NCBI GenBank assembly: GCA_002205965.3
Contig: NADL03000750.1
Coordinates: forward strand, 620,001-684,000
Origin: Kappaphycus alvarezii
Taxonomy: Eukaryota > Rhodophyta > Florideophyceae > Gigartinales > Solieriaceae
Length of the DNA: 64,000 nt
Reading direction: 5' to 3'
A program made the translations under genes and the position numbers. Each line of letters opens with the position of its first letter. Positions within the stretch are counted from its first letter, which is position 1. Below are positions 41,697 to 54,813 of the stretch, one piece after another. Under the pieces are notes generated by a model that was given only the letters and a program-made list of their open reading frames with translations, searched no databases and was not told where the DNA came from.

Positions 41697-42638
41697 TATG
41701 GATCAGCCGCAAGTCACCCTAGAGTCCCTTACGCAAATGGTGCTTCAGTTGCAGCAGAATATTGAGCACGCCAATAACCAGATTGCGGCACACAGATCAG
41801 AGCTTTCTATGCAGCGCAAAAGATATCCTCCTTAGAATCTATACTCGTAAACGCCCGAAACCAGGCCAGTTCGTCAAGTAATGCCCCAGTGAATAGTCAG
41901 GCTGGCCCAAAGAAAAACAAGCCAACTACATTCACTGGAAAACGATCAATTGGCAGCTGGTGTGTTCAGATGGACAACTACCTCGGAGCAAATGATGGCA
42001 ATGGAACCCTACACATAGCACTCAGCTACTTGGCTGGCAATGCCCATGAATGGTGGATGGTCCACTCAAAGACAGAAGAAGGGAAAGGGATAAATTCCTG
42101 ACAGACCCTGAAGGGTGCTTTGATCCAGCGTTTTGAAGCACTAAACAAAGAGAAAATCGCTCGAGACAAACTCGCCCACTGGAAACAAGTCAAAGATGTT
42201 CCTACCTTCAATGAAGACTTCAACAAAATTATACTCGACATCCCCGATATTGGAGTTAAAGACCAGATAGATCGTTACTCTCGCGGTTTGAAGTCCTATA
42301 TCTGGATGGCATTGTGCACCAAAGAATACGTCAAACTCTTTGATCTAATGAGGGATGCTGAGCGAGTGGAGTCGGCCTATCGAAGTTCTGGACCCGGTAA
42401 CATACCAAAGTCTTCTGGAGGAAAGAATGGAAATGGAAGCTCTTTTTTCTGGAACCAGCAGTCCTGTACCAATAGAAATTGGGAACGTAGAAGTGATACC
42501 GGGCTGAAAAGAAACACTCCCAATATACTGAAGCTTGACAAAGAAGAACGTGAAAGATGTATGCGCGAAGGTCCCTGTCTCAGGTGCAGACAGAAAGGCC
42601 ACATGGCTAAGAACTGCCCAAAAGCCCGTAGGGACTGA
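41697..42638 (+). pseudogene. Gag with zinc knuckle, element C
   Basis: Starts at ATG 41698 (MDQPQVTLESLTQMVLQLQQ), frame broken near 41830. 41889-42101 has TFTGKRSIGSWCVQMDNYL and ALSYLAGNAHEWW (gag core), then a stop. 42120-42638 has RFEALNKEKIARDKLAHWKQ and one CCHC knuckle, CLRCRQKGHMAKNC. Standard chromovirus gag order. Confidence 0.88.
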
Positions 42639-42741
42639 TTGAAGGTCCCTGATCAGTTCCAGTCATTTAATAACCATAAGAAACCATTGTACTAGACAAA
42701 TAAAGTCGATATTTATCATTGAATCAAACAAAAGGTCCATC

Positions 42742-44830
42742 GTGTCAACCATAAGATCGAATGCAACGTTCATTGAAACATTCTCCCCTGCATTCGAGAG
42801 AAATCACAAGGGTCTTCTCATTGTCACGGGTACAATTACTGGTGGACCAGCAAAAATCCTCATAGAGCCTGGTGGTGAGATCAACTTCTTGAGTGAATCA
42901 TTTTGCAGAAACATCAAATATAGACCCGAGATTCCAGAGAGCTTGCTGAAATTGCCAACGATGCGGACCAGATACTTCAAGAATTGGTAAATGCTGTTAG
43001 TGTACATATTAACGCCTATACTGAAACTTTGTACTTTGCGATAAGCCCATTGAAGCGTTATGATGCAATTCTTGGGAAAGAATGGTGCGCCTTGCATGAG
43101 GCAAAAATCAATTGCCTTAATAATGAGGTGAAATTCAAGCATAAGGGAAATATATTCGTATTTATTGGCTGATGATGCCGTAGTGAGTCCTTTTGTATTT
43201 TTCAATACAATAGTTAGTGATTTAGATGAGAAAAAGAGTTATTTTGTAGTTTTACTTAGACCGTTACACTCTAATGAAGCAAGAGCACCACTATACCCTC
43301 GAGACATACAGAAGCGTTTAAAAACATTTGCTGATGTTTTACAGAGAAGCCCCCAAGAGATTTGCCACCGAGAAGGAAACAAGACTTTGAAATAGAATTA
43401 AAGGAAGGAGCAGAACAACATAAGAAAGGTCTCTATAGACTTTTTGACACAGAAATGTCAGAACTCCGAAAACAGTTGGACGAACTACTAGAAGCTGAGT
43501 TTATAAGACCTAGTAAGAGCCCTTGGGGAGCTCCTACTCTATTCGTGAGCAAAAAAGGATGATATTATACGAATGAGTGTGGATTAAAGAGCCTTAAACC
43601 GGCTTACTGTAAAAAACAGCTATCCCTTACCACGAGTGACGACATTTTCGACCAGCTTAAAGGAGAAAAGTTCTTCAGCAAAATTGATCTTGATCGGTTA
43701 TCACCAGATTAGACTACACGAAGATTCGATTCTATTTACCGCTTCAGAACACGATACGGGCACTTTGAATTTCTTGTTCTGCCGTTTGGACTCACTAATG
43801 CCCCAGCAACTTTCATGAACCTAATGAATCATATTTTCAAGGATCAGCTCGACTTATTTGTGATTTCTATCTGGATGATATTTTCATCTACATAAGACAT
43901 GGAAGGATCATTGGATCATATTCAAACTGTACTCGAAATCCTCAGAAAAGAAATGTTATTTGGCAAATTATCTAAATGTGTTTTTGGAGTTACAGAAGTG
44001 GAGTACCTAGGCAAATCATTCTAAACGGTATTTCTTTGATCCAAATAAGAGAAGTGCAGTCATGGAATGGCCGATACCAAAGAATAAGCAACAAATATAG
44101 TCTTCTCTTGGTTTTGTCAATTATTACCGGAAGTTCATAAAAGGCTGTTCAATTCTTGCAAAACCTCTCACATAATTGACGAAAAACGTGAATTTCCAAT
44201 GGAGCTACACTCAAGATGATGCCTTCAAATTACTCAAGCAAACACTTTGTATCGCACCGGTTCTCAGAAATTTCGACGTCACACTGCCTATCTCCGTAAC
44301 CACAGATGCATTACAGTATGCAATGGTGCAGTGCTGAAAGAAAGAATTTGGTTCTAAAAGGCCGGTATCGTTTGCGTCCAGGACTCTTAATGATGGCAGA
44401 ACAAAACTACTCGGCCCACGAAAGGGAACTTTCGGCAAATGCAGATTCTCTCAGTGGTGGAGATCATACCTTTATGGTATTCATTTACCATTCACTCGGA
44501 TCACTATCCCCTAAGATATCTAGAAACTCAAGAAACCTGTCCCCGAGACAAGTGAGATGGCTGGAAAGATTAGTTAATTTCGACTTCAAGATGATCCCCA
44601 TCTCAGTAAAATCAAATGTAGTGGCGGACGCACTATCGAGGCAACCACAATATGTGCCGTCACCTGATCACCGAAACAATTCATTACTCCAAGAAGTTAT
44701 TACCAAGAAAACCTCAGAATCCAATAGGATTTCGACCACATCATTCACGATCACTGAGTTAGTGGGGTTGGCAGAAGAATATGGTAGGACGAGAACCTCA
44801 GAACCCATTATCAAGATCCTAAAGCTCCTT
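42742..44830 (+). pseudogene. Protease, reverse transcriptase and RNase H, element C
   Basis: 42742-42990: LIVTGTITGGPAKILIEPGG, a retropepsin whose active-site DSG has become EPG. 43362-43562: EGAEQHKKGLYRLFDTEMSE and FIRPSKSPWGAPTLFVSKK (RT start). 43570-43990: broken frames with SDDIFDQLKGEKFFSKIDL and YLDDIF-like sequence. 44306-44833: RNase H end with RWLERLVNFDFKMIPISVKS and VVADALSRQP. Numerous stops and shifts. Confidence 0.85.
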
Positions 44831-45880
44831 TGAGCGTCGAGGGATGCTTCTACTTAGAAACAGGAAAGATCTGTGTAACAGAAGGAAATTTCAGATTCGA
44901 GCTCCTGCATGACTATCATTGCAAGCCTAACAAAGGACACCTAGGAATAAGCAAAACTATCAACAGAATATCACAAAAGTTTTATTGGAAAAATTTAAGA
45001 TCGGATGTAATCCGATAAGTAGATTCCTGTCAATGCCAGAGAACCAAAGCAACCAATCGGAAGCCCACAGGTCTTTTACAACCACTAGAACCACCGAAAA
45101 CCAAATGGATCCACATAACCATGGATTTCATCACACCTCTCCCAACGTCAAGAAGTGGAAACAACGGCGTGTTAACAGTTGTTGACAGACTTTCTAAAAT
45201 GATCAGAATAATACCAAAGAAACCAAACACAGATGCTCCTGAAACAGCACTGCTGTTCAAGAATCACGTATACCGAAATCATGGATTACCAGAGAATATC
45301 ATATGTGACCGAGATCCCATCTTCATGAGCAAGTTTTGGACAAAACTTTTTGCTCTACTAGGAACAAAGATATCCCCCTCCTCTGCATACCACCCACAAA
45401 CTGATGGACAATCGGAGATAATGAACAGGAAAATAGAGGAAATGATCCGTGCTTTCGTTAGCTTCGACAAATCAGATTGGGATAATTTTGGTAGACTTTG
45501 AAGTTGCTTACAACTCCTCTGTGAATGTCACCACAACTTTCTCACCATTTTTCCTCAATTACGGAATTCAACCACGAACAGTACCTTAGATGTTTTAGCG
45601 TCAGACAATCCAGCGGCAGCAGGTTTTCTAAAACATATGCAAGAAGCATTAAGGAAAGCCCAGAATCAGATCCGAAAATCCAATGAGTCCACCGCAAAAT
45701 ATGTAAACAAGAAAAAAGGCCGTCTACGTTCAAGATTGGTGATAAGGTTTGGCTATCAACAAAGAACTTATCACTTGAAGATGCGGCTGGATCACGCAAA
45801 CTGAACCCAAAGTATTGTGGTCCCTTTGAAATAACAGAGGACATTAACGGTGTACTTACCGTCTGCAGTTATCTCAACCG
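44830..45880 (+). pseudogene. Integrase, element C
   Basis: 44830-45018: FELLHDYHCKPNKGHLGISK (HHCC zinc region). 45121-45501: MDFITPLPTSRSGNNGVLTV (first Asp), IICDRDPIFMSKFW (second Asp), AYHPQTDGQSEIMNRKIEEM (Glu). The C-terminal part is broken at about 45500. Confidence 0.9.
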
Positions 45881-46141
45881 ATGATCGACAGAGGAATACA
45901 TAATGCGTTCCACGCTAGCCTCTTGAAACCGTTCTTTGAAGATGAATTCAACCGACAAATTCCACCACCGCCACCACTCCAATTTCAAGATGGACATGAG
46001 GAATACGAAGTTGAGTCTATACTCGCTCATAAAAAAGAACGTGGAAAAAATAAATTCCTTGTCAAATGGAAAGGGTACGGAGATCATGAACTCGTGGCTT
46101 CCCGAATCATACCTCAAGAATTCACAAGAACTTTTGAATAA
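45881..46141 (+). CDS. Chromodomain at the end of pol, element C
   Basis: 86 codons. HNAFHASLLKPFFEDEF (GPY/F-like end of integrase) precedes a chromodomain, YEVESILAHKKERGKNKFLV, KWKGYG, ending with a terminal helix (ASRIIPQEFTRTF). In chromoviruses this domain directs integration to particular chromatin. The stop lies about 50 bp before the 3' LTR. Confidence 0.9.
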   Translation: MIDRGIHNAFHASLLKPFFEDEFNRQIPPPPPLQFQDGHEEYEVESILAHKKERGKNKFLVKWKGYGDHELVASRIIPQEFTRTFE

Positions 46142-46193
46142 GTACAAGCAGAACCTCAAGAATCGGGGCGATTCTTCTCTGTAGGGGGAGTGA

Positions 46194-46709
46194 TGTTGTA
46201 TTTCACTTCACAGACCTTACAGCTTTACACGAATTCACTGCATCTACTGTACTGTAGATTCAAACCACTGGTAACCTTGCAGCCAGGGCTACTAGGCACT
46301 TTGCTGTCATTACACTTTCCTTACAGTTCTGAACACAGCGTTTGACCCCATTGGTACACTTGGAATAGTTACGGGCGAGTTGCACACTGGGATATTATAT
46401 CATTGCTTTACCAATCAAAAGTCGCCTTGCTATCCCATGCCACCTGGACCAATGTACTTCTTACATCTTGTCAGAGTATGTCACTCTGCCGACTACAATT
46501 CTGAAAGCGCTACTTACGATACCGTCAGGGCTGTTTTACGGGAATACCTTTGAATTCGCTACTGTTAGACTGCATTTTCCTTTAGTTTGTAGCTATCTTC
46601 AGTTCTATATAAACCCTGTTTGGAGCGGCCGGCTTTACCCAGCCAGCCTCAACCAAAGTTTCAACCACAGTTCTACCTTGATCTGCTCGTGTGCGCTTAA
46701 CATCCCACA
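46194..46709 (+). repeat. 3' LTR of element C
   Basis: 516 bp, TGTTGTATTTCACTTCACAG to CATCCCACA, preceded by purine tract GTAGGGGGAG (46181-46190) and followed by GTGGT (46710-46714), which equals the 5 bases left of the partner LTR at 28449. TATATAAACCC box near 46606-46616. Confidence 0.92.
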
Positions 46710-46714
46710 GTGGT

Positions 46715-47519
46715 GGTGCCTGTGGAGGCGGCCGAACCCATGCGAGCAATGGTCATCTTCATGGTTTTCCAAGGCGTTCTGGAGATGGTGGTAGTGTTGG
46801 CACTGATCAGCAGAAATCGAACTTTATGGCAATATTTTCAGGGGTCCAATACAAGTATCGGCTAATATGCAGAAGGGGGACCGGCTGGGTCTATTTAATT
46901 CTCCCTCGTTTGCAAGAAGTGACGCGGGAACCCTAGAGGATGCTCATTTAGCTCACTACCTATTGCGGACCTGCATTAGTGTATGTCGGATCAACTACCT
47001 CTGACGTGGATTTATCCTAATTACACTCTGAAGGGAGCTGCTGAATTCGACACAGCTGTGGAAGAAATACTGCGGCGGTTGGTGGGCGGGGTTCTAGACG
47101 CAGAAACTTTTTGGAATTTCAAATTCCTAGTGCGACCTTTGGGCCCTGCAAACCACATTTGGCGTCGGGCTCTGCTCCCCTAAGCTGACTGCGTCGGCTG
47201 CCTTCCTTTTCTCTGTATCCCTCACGTGTGCCCTGTTTTCTACCATCCTCCCTGTGCTACGGAACACTGCTCTCTAATCTGAAACATCCGCAGTTCGGGC
47301 ACATGATGAATGGGAGACCCAATTGACACCCGAGAAGGTTGTGCAGTTCACGGTTATTGATCCGTACAGCGCCTGGTAGCAAGATTTTTATGGAGCGTCG
47401 AAGGCATTCGCAGCGGGACTGGCGTGTCGGAAGATTAACAGGGTGATGCACAAAGATGCAGAAAAGGTGCAAAAAAGTAACTACAGTATTTTTTTCTGAA
47501 ACAACTGTCCAAATGCCCA
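46715..47519. other. No assigned gene
   Basis: A 66-codon ORF at 46983-47183 (MSDQLPLTWIYPNYTLKGAA) and a 95-codon minus ORF at 47257-47544 have no recognised motif. Confidence 0.35.
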
Positions 47520-48269
47520 TGATTTGCGCAAAATTCGCACACAAAAAATCCAGAAGAGGACCAAATTTGGATACAGTATCGGAATTTGGAAGATAGTTTT
47601 ACAGTTTTTGATTTTGGAAGATATTTTTACAGTTTTTGAATTTGCAAGATAATTTAAATTTGGATGAGCGTGGCAAATTCATCGGCTGATTTCCTATACT
47701 AGGAAACGCTTTCATAATAGATGTCAGTACAGCTCCAGATTCTGGGTGATACTGCGAGACACCCTGAAAGGTCTATATAATGGTCACATTAATTCCCACC
47801 CCTGGCCGGTGGGTGGCTGGCATGGGTATGGCAACTAGATATTTACCTTGAGGAAATATCTTCTAATAGCCTCTCCGGTTCACAAGATTCCCGTGAATGT
47901 ATTTTATGGTTGTTAGTATGTTTGTTTGAGACTTTAGAGTAAGCCAAAAAGTCTATATAAGCCGAGTAAACTGCTTCCTTTTGTGGAGGTCAACCAAGTT
48001 GGCAGACAACTTCAAGTCAAATCCCAAGTAGTAGGAAGTTTTAGAGACAACTTCATACTCAAGAAATGTTTTTCCTACGCTAGTCACAGATCACCAGTGG
48101 TATACCCTGCCCGTTCCATACTTTCTTGTAGCTCTTTCAACTCTTTTCCATATACACTCCTTTTTGTTCGTTAAACTATACCACGGTAGCACTTTTGTCG
48201 CTTGCAACACCTTCTTCTTGGGTTATTTGGTTCTCAGTATCTCTTCTTCCTACGATTTACCCCTTATCA
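47520..48269 (+). repeat. Solo LTR of family A, inverted and diverged
   Basis: About 750 bp, TGATTTGCGCAAAATTCG to GATTTACCCCTTATCA, the reverse-complement orientation relative to 31420-32134. It has many substitutions and small indels, so it is old. Flanks are GCCCA (47515-47519) and ACCCA (48270-48274), consistent with a 5-bp target duplication with one change. Confidence 0.88.
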
Positions 48270-49269
48270 ACCCATGCCATTAATTGATTACAACAATTTA
48301 GTCAATTGATGACATTGACCTTTTGGATAAACAATACTAACAGGCTCGAGTCGGATCTTGAAATTGAATTGAGAGATTTTGAGTAAAGTTTGATTCCAAG
48401 TTTGCCATGCTGGACGTGGGCTGTGTGTCGTGGACAATTTGGAACGCCAGAGGCTTCTAGGCGTTGTACTGCACTCGAATGATGAGAACGGCGGAAGCTC
48501 ATGGCTACGAGCGGGAACAGCAACAGGGAAATTAGTTGGAGGGATGAAAGGGTCGGAGTTGCAGGGGTTCGAGATATCTGTTGCACAAAAGTACTGTGTC
48601 ATACATCGCTCGCACTGTATGCCACTCGGCACCGTCCAGCAACAACGTGTATTCTTCTAGAAATTTCGCTGTTACTGCCACTGTAGCTTGTTTAATCTGA
48701 TACTGTACTGTTAAGTGCATTATAAAACACCTCTACCGATGAAAAGAGTAGAGAGAGAAAAGAAAAAATCAATACTTTTCCAAAATCCGGCATCCCCCAT
48801 TTCCTTTCTCCGAACACCATCACCCCTTCCTCCGCATCACACTCCATTCCCACAACTTGCGCGCGACCCTACACGCGAGCACTCAACACGGTGCATGTGA
48901 ATCTACCGGCCTGGGAAGAAACTGTAATTTATCTCCACAGATTATATAGGGTTACAGTAGGGATCACGCATTTTAGCCTGGCCACATGGCACAATACTGT
49001 ACAGTATACTGTATAGTATATTCCGTACTGAAGGAGAGAAACAAGCATTCAATGGTACTGCATCCAAGTTCCGACAAAATGAAGGAATCCAACACCCTTT
49101 ACTTCTCCATCGAAGGGTCCCCATATTCAATATCTCCTGTTTCATTTTTAGGTTCGAGAACGTGGTGATGCATGGCATAAGAGTCGCCGGGAAGGTCCTC
49201 CAGATTCTATATAACTCCTGGGTGACTGGTTTTGACTTTTAGTAAGGGTTAATAAAACGTAAATATTAC
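48270..49269. other. No recognisable gene
   Basis: Short ORFs on both strands. A TACTGTA-rich stretch at 49000-49030 (ACTGTACAGTATACTGTATA) is palindromic and of simple-sequence type. Confidence 0.45.
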
Positions 49270-52200
49270 TTGATGGGAGAAGCCAATGCTGACGAGATCG
49301 TAAGGAGGAAACTTCTCGCACAATTGACAAAGAAAATGAACCCTAAGAGAAAGGTTAAAAAGGCCGCGACTGCGCAAATGGACCTCAGAGACATAGGAGT
49401 TCCTTTTTTGAGAGTAGACGCTCTAAACAGGAGAGTAAGCTTCAAGATGCGGCTTTATCTGGTCTTTTTGGCTAGATGGTGGCGGAACACCGGATTTTGC
49501 ACAGTTTGTCATGTATCAGGCGCTCAAGGACTACAAAGTACTGAAGAATAAAAGATTTCCAGGTTGAAACGAAAATTTTTCGTATGATCGTGAGGAGAAA
49601 GATATAGAGTCGATTGGGCTAAATAGGGCTTTAGAGTGACCTGATGCAAAAACTCCCAAATTTGAGCAGCTCCAAGATAAGCTGTATGCTATCGCAGGGC
49701 AGTTCGGGGAGCTGTTCGTATCCGTGGAAAGAAAATTTGAGAAGATTACTAAAGCAGTCAATTCCGACCAGTAATTCATTTGCAGGTACTGCGGAAAGAG
49801 GGAGCATTAGGCTTCTCCATATATTCAATAACAGCTAATGAATTCTCGTTGTATGACTTATGGGAAGTGAGTCCATTCAGAGGAGACATGCTTGAAGAAT
49901 ATAAGCATGGTGGGGACAGTCAGGTTGGAATCACTAGAGCAGGTGCTGAGTCTGAAAGGGGATTCCAGCTCAGACAGAATGCTTAAGAGGAGCCTTTGGC
50001 CTTACTACGAGACTAAAGGGGCGGTAAAGTCGTGACAGGAGGAAAAATTATTACTGAAGGCCGTTCTCTACCAGAAAAGAGAAGAGAAAAAACAATTGAC
50101 ATCGATTTCCTCACGGGAAAGACCCGACAGCTCATTCGCCGCTGGTTTTGTCGGTATCCAGCAGGAAGAAGGCCAACAATCACAACTCAAACATAACGTC
50201 GGCTGGTGTGAGAGACCACATTGAGACGTAAGACGCAGTTGTTGAGGTTACCTCGCCAAATTCAGGGATTAATTTTAGTCATCTTCTTTGGGGCGCGCGC
50301 ATAATGCTAGAAAGCACCTCAAGAGGCTGGTTGCATGTAAAATGACGGTAAAAAAGGACTACGAGGCTATACCTTTGAGATAATCTTCTCCAGTTGGATG
50401 TTCTTACTACGAGGGCGTATGGGACTGGGACCCACGCCTTATTAGATACGGTTGCTGTCCGAAACCCCTTGTAGTGGTAATTCTGTGAGACACTGGCGTT
50501 AGCTCCGACGGAAACAATCATCAGGTGACTGTGGCAGATGGGACGGTTGTAGAAGACGTTGGTTGCGTCGAATTTGTTCCGGTTTCTTGTGGATCATTAG
50601 CTATTGCTTTGGAATTTCTGATGGTGCACAATGCTCGATGCAATTATCGTCTGTCCGACTCTGGAATACCTGCAGGCAAATCTCATTTATATATTTCAGC
50701 AGGTCACCTTGGTGTTTGGGCAAAATAAGGTGCGTTTATCGTTACTTGGCAAACACCTTGTGATCCATAAGAAACAACGTGATAGTGAGGATTTAATTTC
50801 CCTCTGGGAGTCCGAAAGCTATCAGTTTTGGTATCCTTCTTAGAATTTGGTGGTAGTGGCAACGGATTGGAAAAAGAACAAAAATTAATTCGAACTATCC
50901 TGAAAACCCGGATTTAAGGAATGCAAAGGGTCAAAATCAACTGGAGAAGACGAAGAGGCAGACAGAACCGTTCTGATTGCCTCAAAAGTTGAGCATCTGG
51001 ATGAGCGGGACTGCAGAGAATGGTTGAAGGCACTTAAGGACATATGGTTTGGGGTATGTAGGTTGTTTAATAGGCTATCCTCCTGGTGGTCCATTTACTT
51101 GAGTTGATGGAAGACACACAGATACACCGAAAGGCTAGCAGTATGCCCCCCAAGCACAATGAATTCGTGAAGAACGAGTTTAAAGAGCTTTTGGATGTGT
51201 ATCGCCACTCCTGCGAGATCACCCTGGTCGCTTCAGGTCTTGATATATACGAAGAAGGATGGAATGACCCTGTCTTGTTCTGTTTTGAAAACAACCAACC
51301 AACAGGGTGATGAAGCCAGATACATGGCTTCTTTCTAAGATTGAAGAGCTTGTTGATGAACTGAAGGGCGCTAAGATCTCCACTACTCTACAAATCTACA
51401 CCGGTTATTGACAGGTTCGTATGTTTGGAGCTTGCAAGGACAAGAAATATTCATTTACAGGTAAGTATAATAACTTATAATTTGGAGTGCTTTCATTTGG
51501 ATTAATGAGAGAGCCAGCCACTTTTCAATGACTGATGGACGACGTCCTCCGCGATCTACCTTTCTCGACAGTTTATGGCGACGAAGTCGTGATATTCTCG
51601 CATTCTGGAAGGTCATATCAAGAACTGTGAGGAAATTTTCAGTAGGGGTAAAGAGGCCAACTTGGAGTCAAAGGTGACCAGGTGTTAGTTTCGCTCTAGC
51701 TGAAGTCAAAATGCTCCTAAACTTGGTGAACGAAGCAGGTTTAAAATTATTCAAAGAGAATATCTAGGAAGTCCTGTAAGACACGGCTCCGAAGAATTCA
51801 ACTGAACCAAGAAGTTTTCTCAGACTGGCTGGCTACTGCAGGATGTTAAAAAGTAATTTCGCTGAGATTTTTGGGTTTTTTATATGACAGTTTCCGTGAA
51901 TAAGGCAATAGAGTGGGCTCCAAAAAATACAGATGGCATTCGAGGAAGTAAAACAGAGGCGGATTTCACCTCCGTTCCGGCAATTTCGGACTTTTACTCC
52001 CAGTTCATGATGAAGACCGATATTTCCGCTTTCAAGAATGGAGTGGTGCTCCCGCAAAAGAAGCGTTGACGGTAAGCTCTACCTCATTCAATTCGCCTCG
52101 CGCACTATGTCGGAACGGGAACGCTGCTACTCGACGAGTAAATGGGAGGCGTTTGCTGATTTGTTCGCTCTCAAAAAACTCCAGGTGTCCCTGTTGTCAG

Positions 52201-52430
52201 AAAACATTTCTACGTCTATAAATACCATCAGACACTGCAAAGGGCCTTCAAGAAGAAAAACATTCACGGGAAGTTGGCTAGATGAATTGAACTGATGGCG
52301 AAGTACGATATAGAGATTAATTACCAGCTTGAGCCCGCCAATGGGGAAAAAGACCATCTTTCCAGTTGGCCGTAGAAGGCTATGAGAGTTGAAAGGAGAA
52401 GAAAGTCTCCAGAGAACTCCTAGTGACAAT
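49270..52430 (+). pseudogene. Heavily decayed gypsy gag-pol (element E)
   Basis: 50519-50728 reads VTVADGTVVEDVGCVEFVPV, the protease-side strand also seen in family A (KITVADGTV). 51300-51620 gives, across frames, DTWLLSKIEELVDELKGAK, DKKYSFTGKY, SFGL.REPATFQ, LMDDVLRDLPFSTVYGDEVV (YxDD changed to YGDE). 52038-52380 gives KLYLIQFASRTMSERERCY and DIEINYQLEPANGEKDHLS, the RNase H. No integrase or LTR recognised. 49270-49551 may be gag. It resembles family A more than C. Confidence 0.72.
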
Positions 52431-53519
52431 ACAGTCGGATGACCACAAGTTAATTGCATTGAAAACGGACTAATGTACGTAGCGAGGTGTCTGGCTGGTA
52501 AGTATTAGTATTAAGAACAAAGAAACCACGGTGATTGTGGGACTGAAGCATAGAATTCCATATCTTCGTAGGACTCGGTGTGGCCAACTAATATGCATCT
52601 TTTTGGGTAATTTTTCAGCCCGCATACTGCAGTCGAAGAGCACCTTGTGCCTCAGTTTTGTCTTAGCTACCGAATTGAGAAAGCTGCAGGCGTAGTGCAA
52701 GGTACTACAGTTCCGGTATACGAATTTGCAATGTCGTAGCGGACCCGAAGTCGACCTTAACTACGAAAGTTCGATCTGTGCAGTTGGTTGGTTTCAAAGA
52801 CAACCAAGGGGCATGAATTGAGTAAACAGCCGTTTCACAAAACTAATGCAAGTTTGCATGTTACAAGAGGCAGTAGAGTAAGGTTAAGGGCGTGACGAGG
52901 TGGTTAGAGGAGTTGAAAGAGATCAAGATTGCGCATTAGGGAAGGATCAGGGACATTATTCGGGGGTTGGAAGTGCGGGTACAAGAGTATATTGAGCGCC
53001 CGTGGCGCGATCTAGAGGCGGGAGTGTGCACCTCCCGGCTGGGAAGACACTTTACTGAATCTTTCCAGATTATGTAGGGTTATGATTCACGCAATGTAAG
53101 CCGGCAGCACGGCAAAAATTCATTATATACTAAGTCTCTTCACCAAGACTGAGTGATATCTAAATGATTTGATAAATGATGATTGACTTACAATGAATAT
53201 ATATAGTTGAATCCAAGTGGATTGATATCGTACCTGGCGTAAATTACTGTATCTTTTGTTGTAAAGCACGAACCATTAAATAATATGTGGCCATTTAAGA
53301 ATAAGAACATCATTAAAATTTAATAAAGTAATTATTAGGACGTTACCTCTGCAGTGTACTAAAACAAAGCCTTTTCGGTCCTCCCAAAATAACGTCCGAG
53401 AGTTACAGTACATTCGGTGATATAGATGCTGCTGTTCGCCATGACAAGCGTCCCGATTCTGCCTTTGGGACAACAAAAACTATCTCTGTATCTCCTGTTC
53501 GCTCTCGGGCTATAAACCC
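52431..53519. other. No recognisable gene
   Basis: AT-rich, dense stops in all frames. It may include the rest of element E beyond recognition. Confidence 0.45.
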
Positions 53520-54675
53520 TACTATGTGAGCTCCGCAATACCTTTCCACACCTCACCCTTAAAGCCTTGTACGCAGATGACGAAAACATCTATGGCACTG
53601 AACACGCTCGCTCGGTGCTTGGGTTTCTCTGAGACCGTTGACGGGCCTTTGGGTTCCACACAAACATTTTCCGCGACAATACTGCCGCATTTAGGCCGAT
53701 CACCCAGTCCCAGGACCTCCTAACCGCCGCCGCAATGTCTTCCGACTTCAACATCGGGGAGGTCACTGATGTGCTCGAAAGCCCGGTTGGCAGTACCGCG
53801 GGTGTCTTCGCCTTTTTGACGACAATTTCGACACTATTCAAGCTTTCTGGACGTCTCTTGTCATGTTATGTTGAACGAGCTCCATCTAGCTTTTCAGATT
53901 CTTCGCTGCTGCGCATACTTTGACGGCTTCAGTATCTTTTCCGCAGTACCCCGTCACATTTTAACCGCTTCACTTGCTAAATCCTTTGACGAGGGTATAC
54001 CAAGGGTGTTCGAAAGCATGCATAGCCGCCAAAACGACACAGGCTGCACCCAGGATACATTGCCTTTCCTTCGAGTGGCTTCTGCTTATGTAAATCCCAA
54101 GGAGTTCAAATCATCGCATACAAAGTATCTCTCCTTACAAACTCGGCACTGGTACCACAGGTTCTTGGCTATTTCCCACTTCGCACGTCCACCTCCTCGC
54201 TCAATTATATGAACCCCTTGCAATCGACCTCAACCGCCCTGCTGACCTCCAGCTACGGAACGTGGTCTCTACGACGTTCTGAAAGGACGCCTCCAACCCC
54301 GTCATCTCCGGCAAGAAATAGCCGCTCACCTCCACATCGACATGTGACTCTGTCTGCAACAGCAAAAACTCGCATCCTCCACTCATCACCGTGCCCGCTT
54401 GGCAGCCGCTGGATCCACGGCCTCATCCGCTCTATTGTACACCCTACCATCATTCAGGACCTGTATATAGAGGCCAGGGTCTGGCGCACTATGCATGACG
54501 TTCGTCTCGGTAACCCCACGTTGGAATGCTCTCATCTCTGCGCGATGTGCGCGGCAAGCACCGCACAGCATTTACCAATCCTTTGTACACCGGTCACCAC
54601 GCCTCTGTTTGTAAGGGCCGGCAGGGGCCGTGAGACGACTAAACCAGTCACGCGACACTCTTCCTCTTGCTTCTA
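53520..54675 (+). pseudogene. REL-type LINE 3' half, copy L9
   Basis: 53555-53600 reads LKALYADDENIYG, the YADD catalytic box. 53735-53923 has the following block (LESPVGSTAGVFAF, matching LGSPIGSDSFV). 54209-54676 carries CSHLCAMCAAS and AQHLPILC, a likely remnant of the C-x2-C...H-x3/4-C zinc cluster that precedes the endonuclease. Frame-broken throughout. Confidence 0.65.
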
Positions 54676-54813
54676 GCTCTATGGTGTCAAAAGTTGTGAA
54701 TCTTTCTCCTTCCCCGGCCCCGTATCCATTCTGATTGACGAAGGCCGTTTCAAAAAAAACAATGTTTGTTCCTTCTTTAATCAGACTCTAATCCTCTACT
54801 GTTAAACTTTACA

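Larger units (their letters stand above)
28449..46709 (+). mobile_element. Chromovirus element C, split by nested LINEs and gypsy A2
   Basis: LTRs at 28449-28961 and 46194-46709 are the only two copies of this LTR in the window, are in the same orientation, and are bounded outside by GTGGT on both sides (28444-28448 and 46710-46714). A primer-binding-site-like TGGTAGC follows the left LTR at 28965 and a purine tract precedes the right LTR (46181-46190). Internal coding sequence resumes at about 41.5 kb with gag and ends with a chromodomain. The block from about 30.25 to 41.47 kb is later insertions. That this is one 18-kb interrupted element is an inference from the matching outer 5 bases. 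Confidence 0.75.
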
